This document shows positions 11,994 to 24,500 of a DNA stretch of 64,000 bases, piece by piece. Where the stretch lies: assembly GCF_000313135.1 (NCBI RefSeq), contig NW_004457313.1, positions 839,198 to 903,197 on the forward strand, read 5' to 3'. The DNA comes from Acanthamoeba castellanii str. Neff (Eukaryota > Discosea > Longamoebia > Acanthamoebidae). The number at the start of each line of letters is the position of its first letter. Within the stretch, counting starts at the first letter, position 1. The position numbers and the translations under genes are program-made. The notes beneath the pieces were generated by a model. That model was not told where the DNA came from. It saw only the letters and a program-made list of their open reading frames with translations, and searched no databases.

Positions 11994-12325
11994 GGTCTTG
12001 CAATACACGTGTATTGTAGCTCCGGCCTGATCTCGGCAGTGCGAAAAAACGGGGATTGGTGGAGAGCAACACGCTGAATTTCGTTGAAATAAGCCACCAC
12101 TTGATGCTAAACTCCGTCAGCTTTGCTTAGCAACGAAGCGTACACAGGCTGCTTGTGGAGCTCTACACACAATCCAGAATACAAATTAAGGCCTCCATTG
12201 CCTTAGATACACCCTCTTCTCCTTCTCTCATCTGCGCATTCCTCGACGGCAACCGCGCGAGAGAGATTATCCCATCTTCGTCGAACGAGAAACGATTGCA
12301 GTGCGCCACTCTTAATCGATCGAAG
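11994..12325. other. Intergenic region upstream of the kinase
   Basis: 332 bases between two same-strand genes. It probably contains the GPN1 3' end and the kinase promoter. I see no ORF or RNA gene that I can support, and no tandem repeat. Confidence 0.5.
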
Positions 12326-13701
12326 ATGCACAAAGTATTTGGAAGGAGCAAGACCAAGGACATGTCGCACAAGGTGCTTCAGAAGTCCCTCACCCATGCC
12401 GAGAAGCTTAGATCGGTGCGCCTGAACGAGAATCCCGCAATGGACGACTTTGAGAAAGTGCGCACCCTAGGTACGGCGACTCTCCCATCATCCTTTTACT
12501 CTCATAATCGTATCCCCCTTTGCACGAGGCTTTGGGCATTCACTTCAATCATTTGGGTTGGCCTGCTTGGTGCTTCCATAGAATAACATTGAATGCTCGA
12601 GCTTTTGGCGAGCTCTCCATTCAATCTGCAGCTTCATTCATTGTGGGCTGTGGTGTCTGCAGGAACGGGCACGTTCGGGCGGGTGTACCTGGTGAGGCAC
12701 AAAGAGACGGGCAAGTTTTACGCACTCAAGGTCCTGCGCAAGATGGACGTGGTGCGCCTCAAGCAGGTAGATCACATCAAAAACGAAAAGAACATTCTAC
12801 TCGAGCTCAATCACCCCTTCATCGTCACCCTGTACGTTATTGCTACCTGTTGCCGACTCCCCCCTTCACTCGCTACTCGATTGATTTTTCCTCTTTCTTG
12901 CTCTCCTGTGTGTTCATCATCATTTTCTTTTTGGTATGTGTTGTGTGTGTGGCATGGATGTGCAGCTACGCGACGTGGCAAGATGAGACGAATCTGTACA
13001 TGTTGATGGACTACGTCATCGGCGGCGAGCTGTTCAGCTACCTGCGCCGAGCGGGCCGCTTCGCCAACGACACGGCGCGCATGTACGCCGCGATGGTGGT
13101 GATGGCGCTCGAGCACCTCCACGCCAAGAACATCCTCTACCGCGACCTCAAGCCCGAGAACCTGCTCATAGACAAGCACGGCTACCTCAAGATCTGCGAC
13201 TTTGGCTTCGCCAAGCACGTCGAGGACCGGACGTGGACCCTGTGCGGCACGCCCGAGTACCTCGCGCCCGAGATCATCCAGAGCAAGGGCCACGGCAAGG
13301 CCGTCGACTGGTGGGCGCTCGGCGTGCTCCTGTTCGAGATGCTCGCCGGCTACCCGCCCTTCTTCGACGACAACCCGTTCGGCGTCTACGAGAAGATCCT
13401 CGCCGGCCGCATCCACTTCCCGAGCCACTTTGACCCCGACGCCAAGGACCTCGTGCGGAAGCTGCTCGCCGCCGACCGCACGCAGCGGCTGGGCAACCTC
13501 AAGGGCGGCGCCGAAGACGTCAAGAACCACCCCTACTTCCAGTCCATCGACTGGCAGCAGCTGCTCGAGGCCAAGATGCGGGCCCCGATCGTCGTGCGGT
13601 CCAAGGGCGAGGGCGACGCCTCCAACTTCGAGACCTACGACGAAATCGAAGACCAGCCCGTCAGCGTCGACCCCTTCAAGTTCATCTTCAAGGACTTCTA
13701 G
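12326..13701 (+). CDS. AGC protein kinase, PKA catalytic-subunit type
   Basis: Three exons: 12326-12470, 12663-12831 and 12966-13701; 1,050 nt, 349 residues, the length of PKA catalytic subunits. The Gly-rich loop is split by intron 1 (TLG, then TGTFGRV). Other motifs are ALKVL (VAIK-type Lys), [19 protein letters not shown] (DFG), activation segment [14 protein letters not shown] with the phosphorylatable Thr, and [10 protein letters not shown]. The C-terminal tail runs [10 protein letters not shown] to an FxxF hydrophobic motif ending FKDF at the stop. The exact FxxF terminus and overall length favour PKA/PrkX over Akt or S6K, and there is no PH domain. It would act in cAMP signalling if a regulatory subunit is present elsewhere. 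Confidence 0.88.
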
Positions 13702-14022
13702 AACATCGTCGTCGTCGTCAGCACCACCATCGCCACCACGCCACGCATACTTCACCACCACCGCACACGGATGCTCCCCGCCCTCCGTCGTCGTCGTCGT
13801 TGCCGCACGCACGCACGCACTCACACGCGCGCGACTCGTTGCACGCACACGCCACCGCCGCTCCGTGGCGGACGTCGTAGCTTCTATTCTCTCTGTGTAG
13901 ATAACTTTTAAAAGAAATAACAAAATAGGACCTGCTGGGCCCCCCCCCCAGGCGTGTTGCGTGTTCTCTTTCTTGTCGGGCCGATAACGATCGGTTTGCG
14001 GTTCACAGCCGAGTGTCGTTCT
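13702..14022. other. Convergent intergenic region with repeats
   Basis: 321 bases between two convergent stops. It holds CGTCGT-type and CACGCACG-type simple repeats around 13710-13850, a run of ten C near 13941-13950, and a short AT-rich piece near 13900-13930 that probably carries the 3' processing signals of both genes. No gene is supported. Confidence 0.55.
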
Positions 14023-16180
14023 CTAGAACTCGTCGTCGTCCTGCGCGAAGAGCGCACCTCCCTCCATGGCCTCGCCGTCGTCCACCTCCTCGATCTGCTC
14101 CTTGGGCGGCCGCAGCACCGGCGGGATATCGTTCTGATGCGAATGGTGAGTGTTGCGTTGTAAAAAGAAAAAAAAAGAGAAGAAAGGTGGTGGTGGCGTA
14201 CGTCGAGGCGGTGCTTGAGCGTCTCCACGAGCGTACGGATGGCCGGCAGCGTCTTGGTGTGCGTGAGCATGCGCTCGCGGAGGTCCTCGTGGATCTGGAA
14301 CCTGCGTTGGCCCAACAATCGTCAGCACATGGCACGACACGACACACACGACTGAAGAAGAAGAAGAAGGAGCACGCACTGCTTCTTGAGGAGTTTGCAG
14401 AGGTGGGCGCGGATGCTCTTGGGCTGGGTGGGGTAGGCCTCGCACATGTCGAGGTATTCGATGGCGAGGGCCACCTTGTCCGGCACCTGGCCCGAGAACA
14501 GGGCCGGGTTGTTCAGGGCCGCCCACGCCGCCATCACGCCCTCGCACCGCGTCGCCTCCAGGCACGGCTCGATGTCTTCGAACTGCGCGATGTTTCCGTT
14601 GGCGATCACCGGAATCGCCAGCGCCTCCCTGTCGTTCGCCGCCATCACGTGAGTGCGACGACAGGACACGACACGCGCACGACACGACACGCGCACGACA
14701 GGACACATGAAGCGCGTACTTGACGATGCGGATGGAGTCCCAGTCGGCGGGGGTGCAGTAGAGGCCCTTGTTGTCCCGCGTGCGGCCGTGGACGGCGAGC
14801 AGCTGGCAGCCGGCGTCCTGCAGCATGCGGGCCAGCTGGAGGGTGTCGTCCAGCGACGGGAGCAGCCGGATCTTGCAGAACACCGGCACCTTCAGGTTCT
14901 CGTACAGCTTACGCACTGCACACAGAGATTATTATTGTTATTGTTATTAGTATTATTTCGTTTTCCAAAACAAAAATAGAAAAATTATACAAAAAAGCAA
15001 TAAATACATAAATAAATAATAAATAATACCAAATAAATGTAATGTAGGTAATGTACCCATGGCGTAGAGGAGGGGCCAGTAGCACTTGTCGAGGAGGAAA
15101 GACCCGTAGTTGCCCCGCTTGGCGATGCCCTGCGGACAGCCCAGGTTCACTGCACACGACAGACGACACGACACGACACACACGACACACAAGGACACAC
15201 AACGACACTCGGTGAATGCTTCTTCATGAGAAGCAGAAGCAGAGAGGGCGGAGGGCAGCTGGGCGGGGCACGTACGGTCGACGGCGTCGCAGTCGTTCTC
15301 GACGAACTTGGCGGCCTTCAGCAGCACCTCCGGATCGTTGCCGCAGAACTACCACCCACCCACCACCCCACCACACACGAACGAAACGAAAACGAAAAAC
15401 GAAAAACGTTCAGTTGGTGGCGGCAGCGGCTTTGAAACGATGGACTATTATGAGGCCTGGGGTGGTGGGTACCTGCACCACGAGCGGCCGATCTTCGGGG
15501 CACGTGGAGAACTCCATCTGTCTGAAACACGCGACGACGACGGACGTGTGGTGAGACGGTGTTTTCTATTGTTGTGTGTGTGTGGTGTGTTGTGTGTGTG
15601 TGTGTGTGTGTGTGGAGCAGAACGCTCGAGACGTGGTAAAACCATACCGGTACTTGGCCTCCTCGGCGAACAAGCGCGAGTGGTACATGGGCGTGTAGCA
15701 CAGCTCGGCGCCGTACTTGCGGCACAGCATACGAAACGGCAGCTCGCTCATGTCCACCTTTTTTTATTTTAATATATATATATATTTAGGGTAAAAAACA
15801 AATAAATCATTTATTTATTTAATCAACTTTAATCAACTTTATAAATGAATGAATAGAGGGGGCTGTACCATGGGCGCGAGGACGAGCCGGGGTCGGCGGA
15901 GGACCGCTGTGTAGAAGGTGAAGGGATCGGCGGCGCCAGGCTGGGGCCGTACGCGCGGAGCGGAGAGGGTGAAGCCGCCCTGCCATTGGGTGGCCAGCTC
16001 TTCTGCCAGGCGCGAGGCGCGGGCCACGACCTCCTCGCGATCTTCTCTCACATGGAGGGACGGCGAGACTCCGTCGGCAGCCGATGATGATGATTGCGGC
16101 TGCTTCTGATTAGTATCGCCATCCTCGGTCACAACAACAATTTTCGCCTCTGTTGTTCCGCTGGGCACGGGAGCTTCCAT
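14023..16180 (-). CDS. tRNA-dihydrouridine synthase, DUS1 type
   Basis: Nine minus-strand exons: 16180-15869, 15757-15648, 15521-15473, 15348-15276, 15149-15057, 14915-14720, 14628-14380, 14301-14202 and 14133-14023; 1,293 nt, 430 residues. Motifs in order: VLAPMVDMSELPFRML, the DUS1-like FSTCPEDRPLVVQFCGNDP, DLNLGCPQGIAKRGNYG (catalytic Cys in the LGCPQ loop), VPVFCKIR, LLAVHGRTR and IPVIANGNI, the FMN-binding TIM-barrel elements. Family enzymes reduce U16/U17 in the tRNA D-loop using FMN and NAD(P)H. The C-terminal helical extension ends in an acidic tail. An in-frame ATG at 16279 would add 33 residues; I prefer 16180 because conservation begins later. The start is divergent from the first Ran-like gene. 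Confidence 0.92.
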
Positions 16181-16430
16181 CTTTTTGCGACCTGATCTCG
16201 TGAGGATGGCGATGATGCAAACAACACTTTCCTGTTTCCGCTCTTTTTCTCGAAACGTTTTGATATTTACGAAACACATTTCGCTTTCCGGAAATCGTGC
16301 TGTCTCTGTTGGGCGCTGCTAGCACCTTCTCGAAGCTTCACGATGATGTCAGGCCGTGACCTGGGCCGTTTCTGTCTGATCGATCGTAACATTACAATCA
16401 AGAACGACACTGTTGACACCATCTCGTACA

Positions 16431-17353
16431 ATGCAAGACTTGACCGTGAACAACGAGGTTCGGATCCCGAGCTACCCCTTCAAGGTGGTGCTACTGGGCG
16501 ATGGCGGGACTGGCAAGACCACCTTCGTTAAGCGATTCATCCAGGAACCCTCGCCGCGCAAGTGGGTACCCAACATCAGCGTCGATATTAATGTGCTGCG
16601 CTTCGACACAGCGCACGGCAAGATCGCTCTCAACGTGTGGGACACCGGTACATTCGCTTCGCTCTCTTTGTTTCTCTCGCCCGGCTTCGTTCTATGTCCC
16701 CCAGATCGAACCACCTGACACTCAGTTCCGTTTGATGTCAGCTGGCCAGGAGAAGTACGGCAGCCTGCGTGATGGGTACCTCATGATGGCCGACGCCGCG
16801 ATCATCCTGTTCGACGTCACCGCTCGCCTCACTTACCGTAGCGTACCGCGGTGGTACGCCGGTACACAACACTCCCTTTGGGTGTAAAGTTGCACTTTCC
16901 CTACAGCTCATGGGTTGATGTCGATGGGCAGACGTGCGTAGGGTGTGCGGGGAGAAGACGCCGGTGGTGATCTGCGGCAACAAGGTCGACCTCAAGGACC
17001 AACGCAGGGTGAAGCCCAAGCAGATCACCTTCCACCGCAAGAAGAACCTGCCCTACTTTGACATCTCGGCCAAGTCCAACTACAACCTCGGTACCACAAT
17101 CAAATTGAACCGCTGCTTCGCATGGACTGGCATCTCACACACGACATGATCGTGCGTACTGCTTGCAGAGAAACCGTTCCTCTTCGTGTGCCGTCGGCTG
17201 ACGAACGACCCAAAGCTGGAGTTCACGGCCGAGCCCTCCCTCCTGCCGCCCGAGACCGAGATCGACAGGGCCGCCCAGGACGAGAACGAGGCTCTGCTCG
17301 AGACCGCACGCAACCAGGCCCTGCCCGAAGAAGACGATGATGACCTGTTCTAA
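16431..17353 (+). CDS. Ran-like GTPase A (switch I Thr absent)
   Basis: Four exons: 16431-16647, 16742-16861, 16932-17090 and 17169-17353; 681 nt, 226 residues. Ran hallmarks are [30 protein letters not shown] across intron 1, [30 protein letters not shown] and an acidic C-terminus ending DEDDDL-like (EEDDDDLF). It keeps the catalytic Gln of AGQE. The effector loop reads [10 protein letters not shown] where Ran has KYVATLGVEV, so the Mg-coordinating switch I Thr (Thr42 in human Ran) aligns with Asn. It is probably a nuclear-transport-related G protein, but nucleotide switching may be unusual. A near-identical exon layout in the next gene shows tandem duplication. Confidence 0.88.
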
Positions 17354-17504
17354 GCGTGCGGGCGATGAAGACTCGTTGAGTTGTAGACACCAATGCAATG
17401 AAGACATTGCGGTTTCTCTTTCACTAAGCCCGACAAAAGCTTCTAGAATATCGTCACTACCAGATAAAGAAACCTGGTAGTAATTAACTATCTGTGAGAA
17501 CAAC

Positions 17505-18532
17505 ATGTCCGATCACACAGTGCAAGGCGGGGACGATAGCACGACGCCGAGCTTCAAGGTGGTGCTTGTCGGCGACAACAGTACGGGCAAGACCACCCTC
17601 GTGAAGCGACGCGTCACCGGCGAGTTGGAACGCAAGTACTACATTCCAACCCTCGGCACCGAGGTCCAGCCACTGGCCTTCGACACCACGCGCGGCAAGG
17701 TCATCCTCAACATATGGGACTCCGGTACATTCCTTCTCTCTTTGCTCGCCCGCTTCGCTTCTCTCTTTGCCCAGCGTAACAAAAAAAAACAAAAAAAAAC
17801 AATAACAATAATAACAAGAAAAAAAAAACAACTAACTTTATGGCAGTTGGTGGGGAGAAGCCTGGGCTCTTGCGAGAGGGGCATTACATCGGGGCCGACG
17901 CCGCCATCATTCTGTTCGACGTCACCAATCGCTTCTCCTACCGCAGGGTGCCCCTGTGGTACGCCGGTACGCAGCCCCTCACGCCAACATGCTTTTGCGT
18001 TCTCGTCGTACAAACCTGAATGTGCGTGTGCGGTGGTGTGTGCGTGTGCGTGTGCGTGTGCGTGTGCGTGTGCGTGTGCGTGTGCGTGTGCGTGTGCGTG
18101 TGCGTGTTTTTAACCAGGCATTAGCCGTCTGTGCGGAGAGGCAATTCCGGTGGTGCTCTGTGGAAACAAGGTCGACCTCAAGGACCAACGCCAGGTGAAG
18201 CCCAAGCAGATCACCTTCCACCGCAAGAAGAACCTGCCCTACTTCGACATCTCGGCCAAGTCCAACTACAACCTCGGTACGCCCGCTCACACCATCATTC
18301 TGGGCTTAGTCATGTAAGTCACACGACACGCACGACACGTGCAGAGAAACTGTTCCTCTTCGTGTGCCGTCGGCTGATGAACGACGCGCAGCTGGTCTTC
18401 ACGCAAGAGCCGGCGCTCCTGCCGCCCGAAACGCAGATCGACAGGGCCGCCCAGGACGAGATCGAAGCTCTGCTCCAGGCCGCACTCCACCAGCCCCTGC
18501 CCGACGATGAGATTGATGAGGGCGAGGTGTAG
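17505..18532 (+). CDS. Ran-like GTPase B (catalytic Gln absent)
   Basis: Four exons: 17505-17724, 17847-17966, 18118-18276 and 18345-18532; 687 nt, 228 residues. Exons 2 and 3 have the same lengths (120 and 159 nt) as in the upstream copy, and all introns are in the same places and phases. The switch I Thr is kept (YIPTLGTEV). The P-loop is GDNSTGKTT, where Ran has GDGGTGKTT, and the G3 segment reads WDSVGGEKPG, so the Gln of TAGQE (Gln69 in human Ran) is Gly. By analogy with Ran Q69 mutants this should impair GTP hydrolysis; that is inference. The stop lies only 46 bases from the convergent MED13 stop. Intron 3 is a hexamer microsatellite. Confidence 0.87.
18018..18108. repeat. GTGCGT hexamer microsatellite in Ran-like B intron 3
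   Basis: About fourteen nearly perfect copies of a GTGCGT unit fill most of the intron that splits exons 2 and 3 of the second Ran-like gene. Confidence 0.9.
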
Positions 18533-18578
18533 AGAACAATAAATTACTAGTTTTCTCTATTTTCTTTCCTCTTTTCCC

Positions 18579-21500
18579 TCAGCTCACGCAGGAAGGTGAC
18601 GAAGAAGAGGAAGAGGAAGAGGCGGCGGGGGCCAGGAAGTGGAGGGGTAGAGGGGAGAGGCGACGGCCGGTGGCGGAGGAGAGGGTGAGCCACGACAGGC
18701 GGTGGTAGTCACGCCCGACCTCGCGCAGCACCGCCTCGGCCTGGTGCTGCTGCGGCTCTCCGCTCCACTGCAAGTCCGTCAGCGCCACCAGCGAGATCTG
18801 CACAAGAAAGAGAAAAGTCAGCTGTGTGTTGTGTCGTGCGTGTGCGTGTCGTGCGTGTGCGTGTGCGGTTGATCGGCGTACTACGAGGGTGGCGGTGTCG
18901 GCGGCCCACCGCACGTGGAATTGGCTGAGGGAGGGGTTCAACAGGGCGACCGAGGCCATCGGGGCCGCTGCCGTCGGGTCGGCCAAAGCTCCGACACTGC
19001 CCGGCGCTGGTGGCGGCCGCGGCAGCAGGTACTGCACCGACGCGCGTGTGTCACACACACTCGCATGAGCCAACAACACGACACACGCACACGCATCACC
19101 GCACACGCACACGCACACAACATGACCAGCGACACGTACAGAGTTGCCGAGGTGAAGCGATGACGAGGTGCGCCAGGCGTCGAAGAGTTCGAGTTCGAGC
19201 GAGCGGTGGGCGTGGGTCGACACCTCGACCGGCGGATCGCCGTCGCTGCCGCCCTGGGACGACGAGCCCTGGGACGCGGAGGCGGAGAGGTCGGGCAGGA
19301 GGTCGCTGCCCAGGGCCGGGAGCAGGTGGAGGTGCGGGTGCGGCGTGACCTGCACGACCGCGACCGACGCCACACGCGCTCGCCCCGCTCGGGAGCCGCC
19401 CGCACGCCACGACGCCACCAGCCCCTCCCACTCTGCCAAAATAGCACCACGGAAACAGTGAGTGCGGTGCGTGCGGTGTGTGCGTGCGGCGTGTGCGTGC
19501 GGTGCGTACCCTGGGCTTCGGCGGCGGCGAGTTGGCCGAGCTTTCCGATGACGATCCGCCACGTTGCCGACACTCGCGCTCTGCGGGGGAGAAATACATC
19601 AGATTAGAAGAAGGGGGGGGGGCGCAGGAAACCCCCCTGAAGGTTCAGGGAAATTGCATAGTCTGCGTATGTACATGGCCATGAGGGCGCACTGCCACAG
19701 CTGGGCCAGGGCGTGGGTCGAGTCCAGGTAGAGCGACTGGCGCATCTCGCCGCGCGCGTCGGTCAGGGTGGCGATGACCAGCAACGGCACCTGCGGCGTG
19801 GAGCTCGAGGAGTAGGCCACGTGGAGCACGAACGTGGTCGAGGCATCGGGCTCGGGCGCGGCCAGCACGTACACCGGCTCGTACAGCTTCTCGCTCTGCC
19901 AAACGAAAACGAAACGAGCCAAACGAAAACGAAAAAAACGAAACGAAACGAAACAATAATAAAATAAAAGAAATGATTAATTTGGGCGCGGGAAGTGTGG
20001 TGTGATGGAGGCGCTGAGAGGTGTACCGAATGAGGAGAGCTCATGCGCCGACACTTGGAGAACACGGAGAAGGCCAGGTCCCTCAGGCTCGGCCCCGTCC
20101 TACCACACACACACACACACGACACACACACGACACACACACACACACACACACACCAACGTTAAGAGCGCTTATCGTCGTCGGCCAGACGGGCGGTGGG
20201 GCTGTCTCGGTACCAGGGCTCGAGGAGCAGGGCCGTGGGCAGGATCTGGAAGGCGATGTTGAGGTGGGGCAGGTCCTTGGCGGCCCGCAGCAGGGGCACC
20301 GCGCAACGCAGCAGCTCCTGCGGCGCGGTCGGCGCGGCCCCCGCCGGGGCCAACGGACCCGGGTCGACAACGTACACCACCACCGAGCCCTCCGCTTGCC
20401 TGCACGTGCCATTTATAAGAATATTAATAAATACTAATAAAAATAATAGACTTGGGTGGTGAGCGTATACGTCTGGTAGGAGCCGGAGCGCCATTGGCGT
20501 AGCAGCTCCTGGGCCAGGTCCTTGGCCGCCTTGCGGTAGGATCGCATCGCCGCTTCCACGTCGGACAACTCCACCCTAATAAGAAAAAAATGGGGGGGGG
20601 AACAGAGAGTTGTTAGCTGTGCGCGGAGTGCCGTGCGTGTCGTGTGTGTGTGTGTCGTGTGTGCGTGTGTGTGTCGTGCTTTAGCGGGTGCATACCAGCG
20701 GATGTTGTCCTCGATGGCGGGCTCGTGGGCACCGAGGTTGGCGGTCTGGTAGGCCGCCGTCAGATCGCGCAGAAAGCCCGGCAGCGCCCGGCTCATCAGC
20801 GGGTCGTTGGGCACCAGCGCGTAGAACGCCACGTTCTTCCTGCGAACGCGCCCCGAACACGATTGACAACTTTCAGCGTCGTTGCTCGAAGCGGAGAACT
20901 GTGTCGTGTGCCGTGTGCCGTGTGCCGTGTGCCGTGTGCCGTGTGTCGTGTGTCGTGTGTCGTGTGTCGTGTGTCGTGTGTCGTGTGTCGTGTGTGTGGT
21001 GTGCGTGCGTGGTGTGTGTGGTGTGCGCTTGGTGTGCGTGCGTCACCTGGGGGCGTAGGGTTCGAGCAGGGCCTTTTCCCATAGGCGGATGGCGGTTGGC
21101 GGGATGTTGAGCCATTCGTCCCGGAAGCCCACCACCAGCGACGGGGGCGCCAACTCCTCCAGCTCCGCCCGCTCCTCCTCTATACGGTATGTGAGGCAGA
21201 GCGCGCAATGATGACGTCAGCTACACACACACACACACACACAACACACACACACACACTGCGCGACGTACGGTTCCACTGGGCGAGACTGAGCGGGCCG
21301 ACCACGCTGAGGCCGCCGGTGGCGAACGAGTCCGCCTCCACCGCGTGGTGCTGGAGCTGGTGCTGTGTGTGACCGTTGAGCGCCTGGCCGACGGTGGCGA
21401 GGGCGTGCATGAGGCCCTCGGCCGTGAGCTGCGACCTGGCCTGCGCCGCCACGGCCCTGTCCTTGCTGTACTGCTGCACCAGCGCGAAGAGCGGGTCGAC

Positions 21501-24500
21501 TTCGGCGCCGTCCAATGTAGTGTCGGCATCGCCGCCGCTCGAGCGTCGCAGCGCGGAAGAGGCGTTGTTCGCCGGCGTCGGCATGAACCAGGCCGTCGAC
21601 GGGCCACCGCCGGAGCCGGAGCCGACGGAGCCGCCGGAGTCGTCGAGCAGGGACAGGCCCGACGGGCTGATGCCCAGGAAGAGCATGTCGAACGTCGAGC
21701 TGCACTGTTGGGCCAGGAATGCGAAGAAAATTAGTGGAAAATGAAGGCAATGGAATGTGGGTGGAATGCGCATTGGTGGTGGGGAGATACCTGCTGCATG
21801 ACGACCTCGCGGACGATCAGCGCGTCGAGCTCCGGCCCGATGTCGTCGATCTCCTCGGTGAGTCGGGCCTTGGGCTCGGCTTCGTCGGCCTCGCTCAGCG
21901 AGGTCGAGCTGGAGCTCACAAACCCGTTCGACTTGATTCGATGCATCTCCGTCAGCGACACGACCCGACCAACGACACGACACGCACGACAAGACACACA
22001 CGCAACACACGACGAACCTTGGGAGAAAGGAGGTCGTCCACTTCGGATTTGAGGAGCGGAGTAGAGGAGAGCGCTGCGGAGGCCGCGGCCGACCAAGTGG
22101 CGGCGGCGGCGGTGGCCGTCGTCGCAGAAGTGGAAGGAGTAGAGGAAGAGGTGATGGCCGAAGAAGAAGACGAAGAAGACGACGATTCGGAGATGCGCTT
22201 CCACCAGCGGAAGCTGAGCGGCGGCGCGGGCGATGGCGAATCGACTCGGGCGGAGGGCGACAGCTGCGACGTCGGACGGTACGAATAGCGCGCGTTCGGC
22301 GGCGTCGGCGGGATCGGCAGCGGAGAATAGCCCGTGGGCCACACATGCAACAGCAGCCGCTCACCCGCCTGCTTGAGCGTGTGTGCGGTGGTGCGTGTCG
22401 TGCGGTGGCGTGCGTGTGCGGTGAATAAATTGTGAAGTGCGCATCAGTGGATGTGAGGCGCTTGTGCGCACCTGATCCGGCTGGGTGGACGACGGCTCCT
22501 CAAGTGAGGCGATGACGTCAGCCTCGGAGATCGACGTGGGCGTGGTGGCAGCAGCGGCCAGGGGCGAGGGCGCCGACGAGCTCATGCTTATGCCGGTCAG
22601 GATCATCGCGTCTTCGGGTCCACCGCCTTCGAGCAGCGCCGCGGCCGCGGCCGCCGTGGCGTCCCTCGCCGCCGCCGCGCCGGCGTCGGCGAACTGGTCG
22701 AAGGGCGACGCCAGCGCGCCGGGCGCCATCACTGTCGCCATCGGCTCGGGCTTGACCGCCGGCTCCGGCGGCATAATGGCCGCAGCCGCGACCGCCGCCG
22801 CCGCCGCCGCCGCCGCATTCGCCGAGTCCTGCACGCGCGTTCAACCATTTGTGTGGGTTTCACTGAACGACACGACACGACCAACGACACGACACGCAGA
22901 GGCGAACCTCGGTGGAGAGGGAGCGGATGAGAGATTCGAAGTCGATGTCGATGTCGTTGGAGTCGTCGTTGAGGAGATACCATGCGTCGTCCTCCTTGCC
23001 GGCCTTGGTGGCGGCCGCGGCTGGTGGCGGCACCGGTACTGGAGCAGCGGCGGCGGCGGCGGGTTCGTCCTTGACCAGTGCGGCCGCGTCGGGCAGCGGC
23101 GAGGCGGTCGTCACCGCCGGCGAAAGAATGCCGCCCGTCGGCGACGCATACAGCGGCCCGCCCAGCGGCGAAGGTTCCTGTCAAGCGCATTAGTCGCTGT
23201 GTGTCGTGTCGTCGGTCGTGTCTCGTGTCTCGTGTCGTTGGTCGTGTTGCGTGTCGTGTCGTGTCGTGGCAGGACAGGGACCTGTGGGCGTGAGCGTTTG
23301 GCGGAGCGGGAGTCGCCCACGACGTCGGCAAAGGGAGAGAGCAGGGACGCGTCGGTTGCGCGCGTGCGCTTGCCCGCGAGCCGGTCCTCGAGCGAGTCCA
23401 ACCCGGCGCCCTCCATGTCCATCGCGTCCTGCGCGCTGGCGGGCGACGTCAGCGCACTGCTCGCCCACGGACGCGGCGCTGTCCATTCCTCCCTTCAAAA
23501 CGCATCAAGTTAATAACACGACACACGACACACACACGCACCCAGAGGAGCGCGCGACACACTCACGACACACACGGGGAGGAAGTACTCTTCGGAGGCC
23601 GAGGCGTTGAAGCCGAGTTGATCGATCAGCACTTGGGCGAGAAAATCTGACGACGACACCGCGTGCGGCGTGCTGTGCTCCGAGTCCGAGTGTCGTGCGG
23701 CTCGCGAGACGGCGGCACCTCCGATCTGTCGTCGCGCGTGGCGTGACGTCGTCGCCGCACCGTCGAACCGAGACCGTTCATCTTCTGCATCGCGTGCGGT
23801 TGTGTACGTGTGCGGCGGGTGCGCGCGCGTGCGGTGGTGAGTGCGGTGCGCGTGCGTCGTGAGCTGATTGCGGTGCGGACCCAGCGAACGGGTGAGGCGT
23901 ACCTTCGGGGCTGGAGCTGCGCAGGTTGAGTGAGCGGGCGGCAGCGCGGACCCCAACGCTGCAGTAGAAGCCCAGGCGATCGCCGTAGCTGAACGCCTCG
24001 ATGCGGCACACGATCGCCGACGAGGCAGCGCTCGCGCCGTCCCTCCGCGCGGGCAGCAACGACGGACATACGAAGCCGTCCTCCGTGCGCTCGAATCCCT
24101 TCGTAACCAGCCGCCTGTGTGTCGTGTCGTGTCGTTGGTCGTGTTGTGTCGTGTCGTGTCGTGTCGTGTCGTGTCGTGTCGTGTCGTGTCGTGTCGTGCC
24201 GTGCCGTGCCGTGCCGTGTATGAGCGTTGGTGGTGCGTGAGAGGATGGGGGAAAGGCAGGGATTTTTCACCCTTCCAAGAGTCGTTGGAGGCTGACGACG
24301 AGCCGCTCCGTTGCCTGGTCGTCACTATCACCTCCCCACATGCCCCGTTCATCCTCTGCGCCACGTTACAGCTCAAGTGTCAATGCAACACGACACACGA
24401 CACGCACACGACACGCACACGACACACACACACACACACACAACCACGCACACGCACACGCACGCAACAGGTACCCTGCAGGGAGACAAAGGGGTGGAGC

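Noticed and set aside
16343..16531. An ATG-initiated frame overlapping the start of Ran-like A.
   Set aside because: It is out of frame with the conserved P-loop and ends within exon 1; at most an upstream ORF.
24271..24376. A MED13 exon starting at 24376 in the frame CNVAQRMNG.
   Set aside because: The phase does not match the preceding exon. Starting at 24355 gives the right phase and a helix (TERLVVSLQRLLE) like other MED13 proteins.
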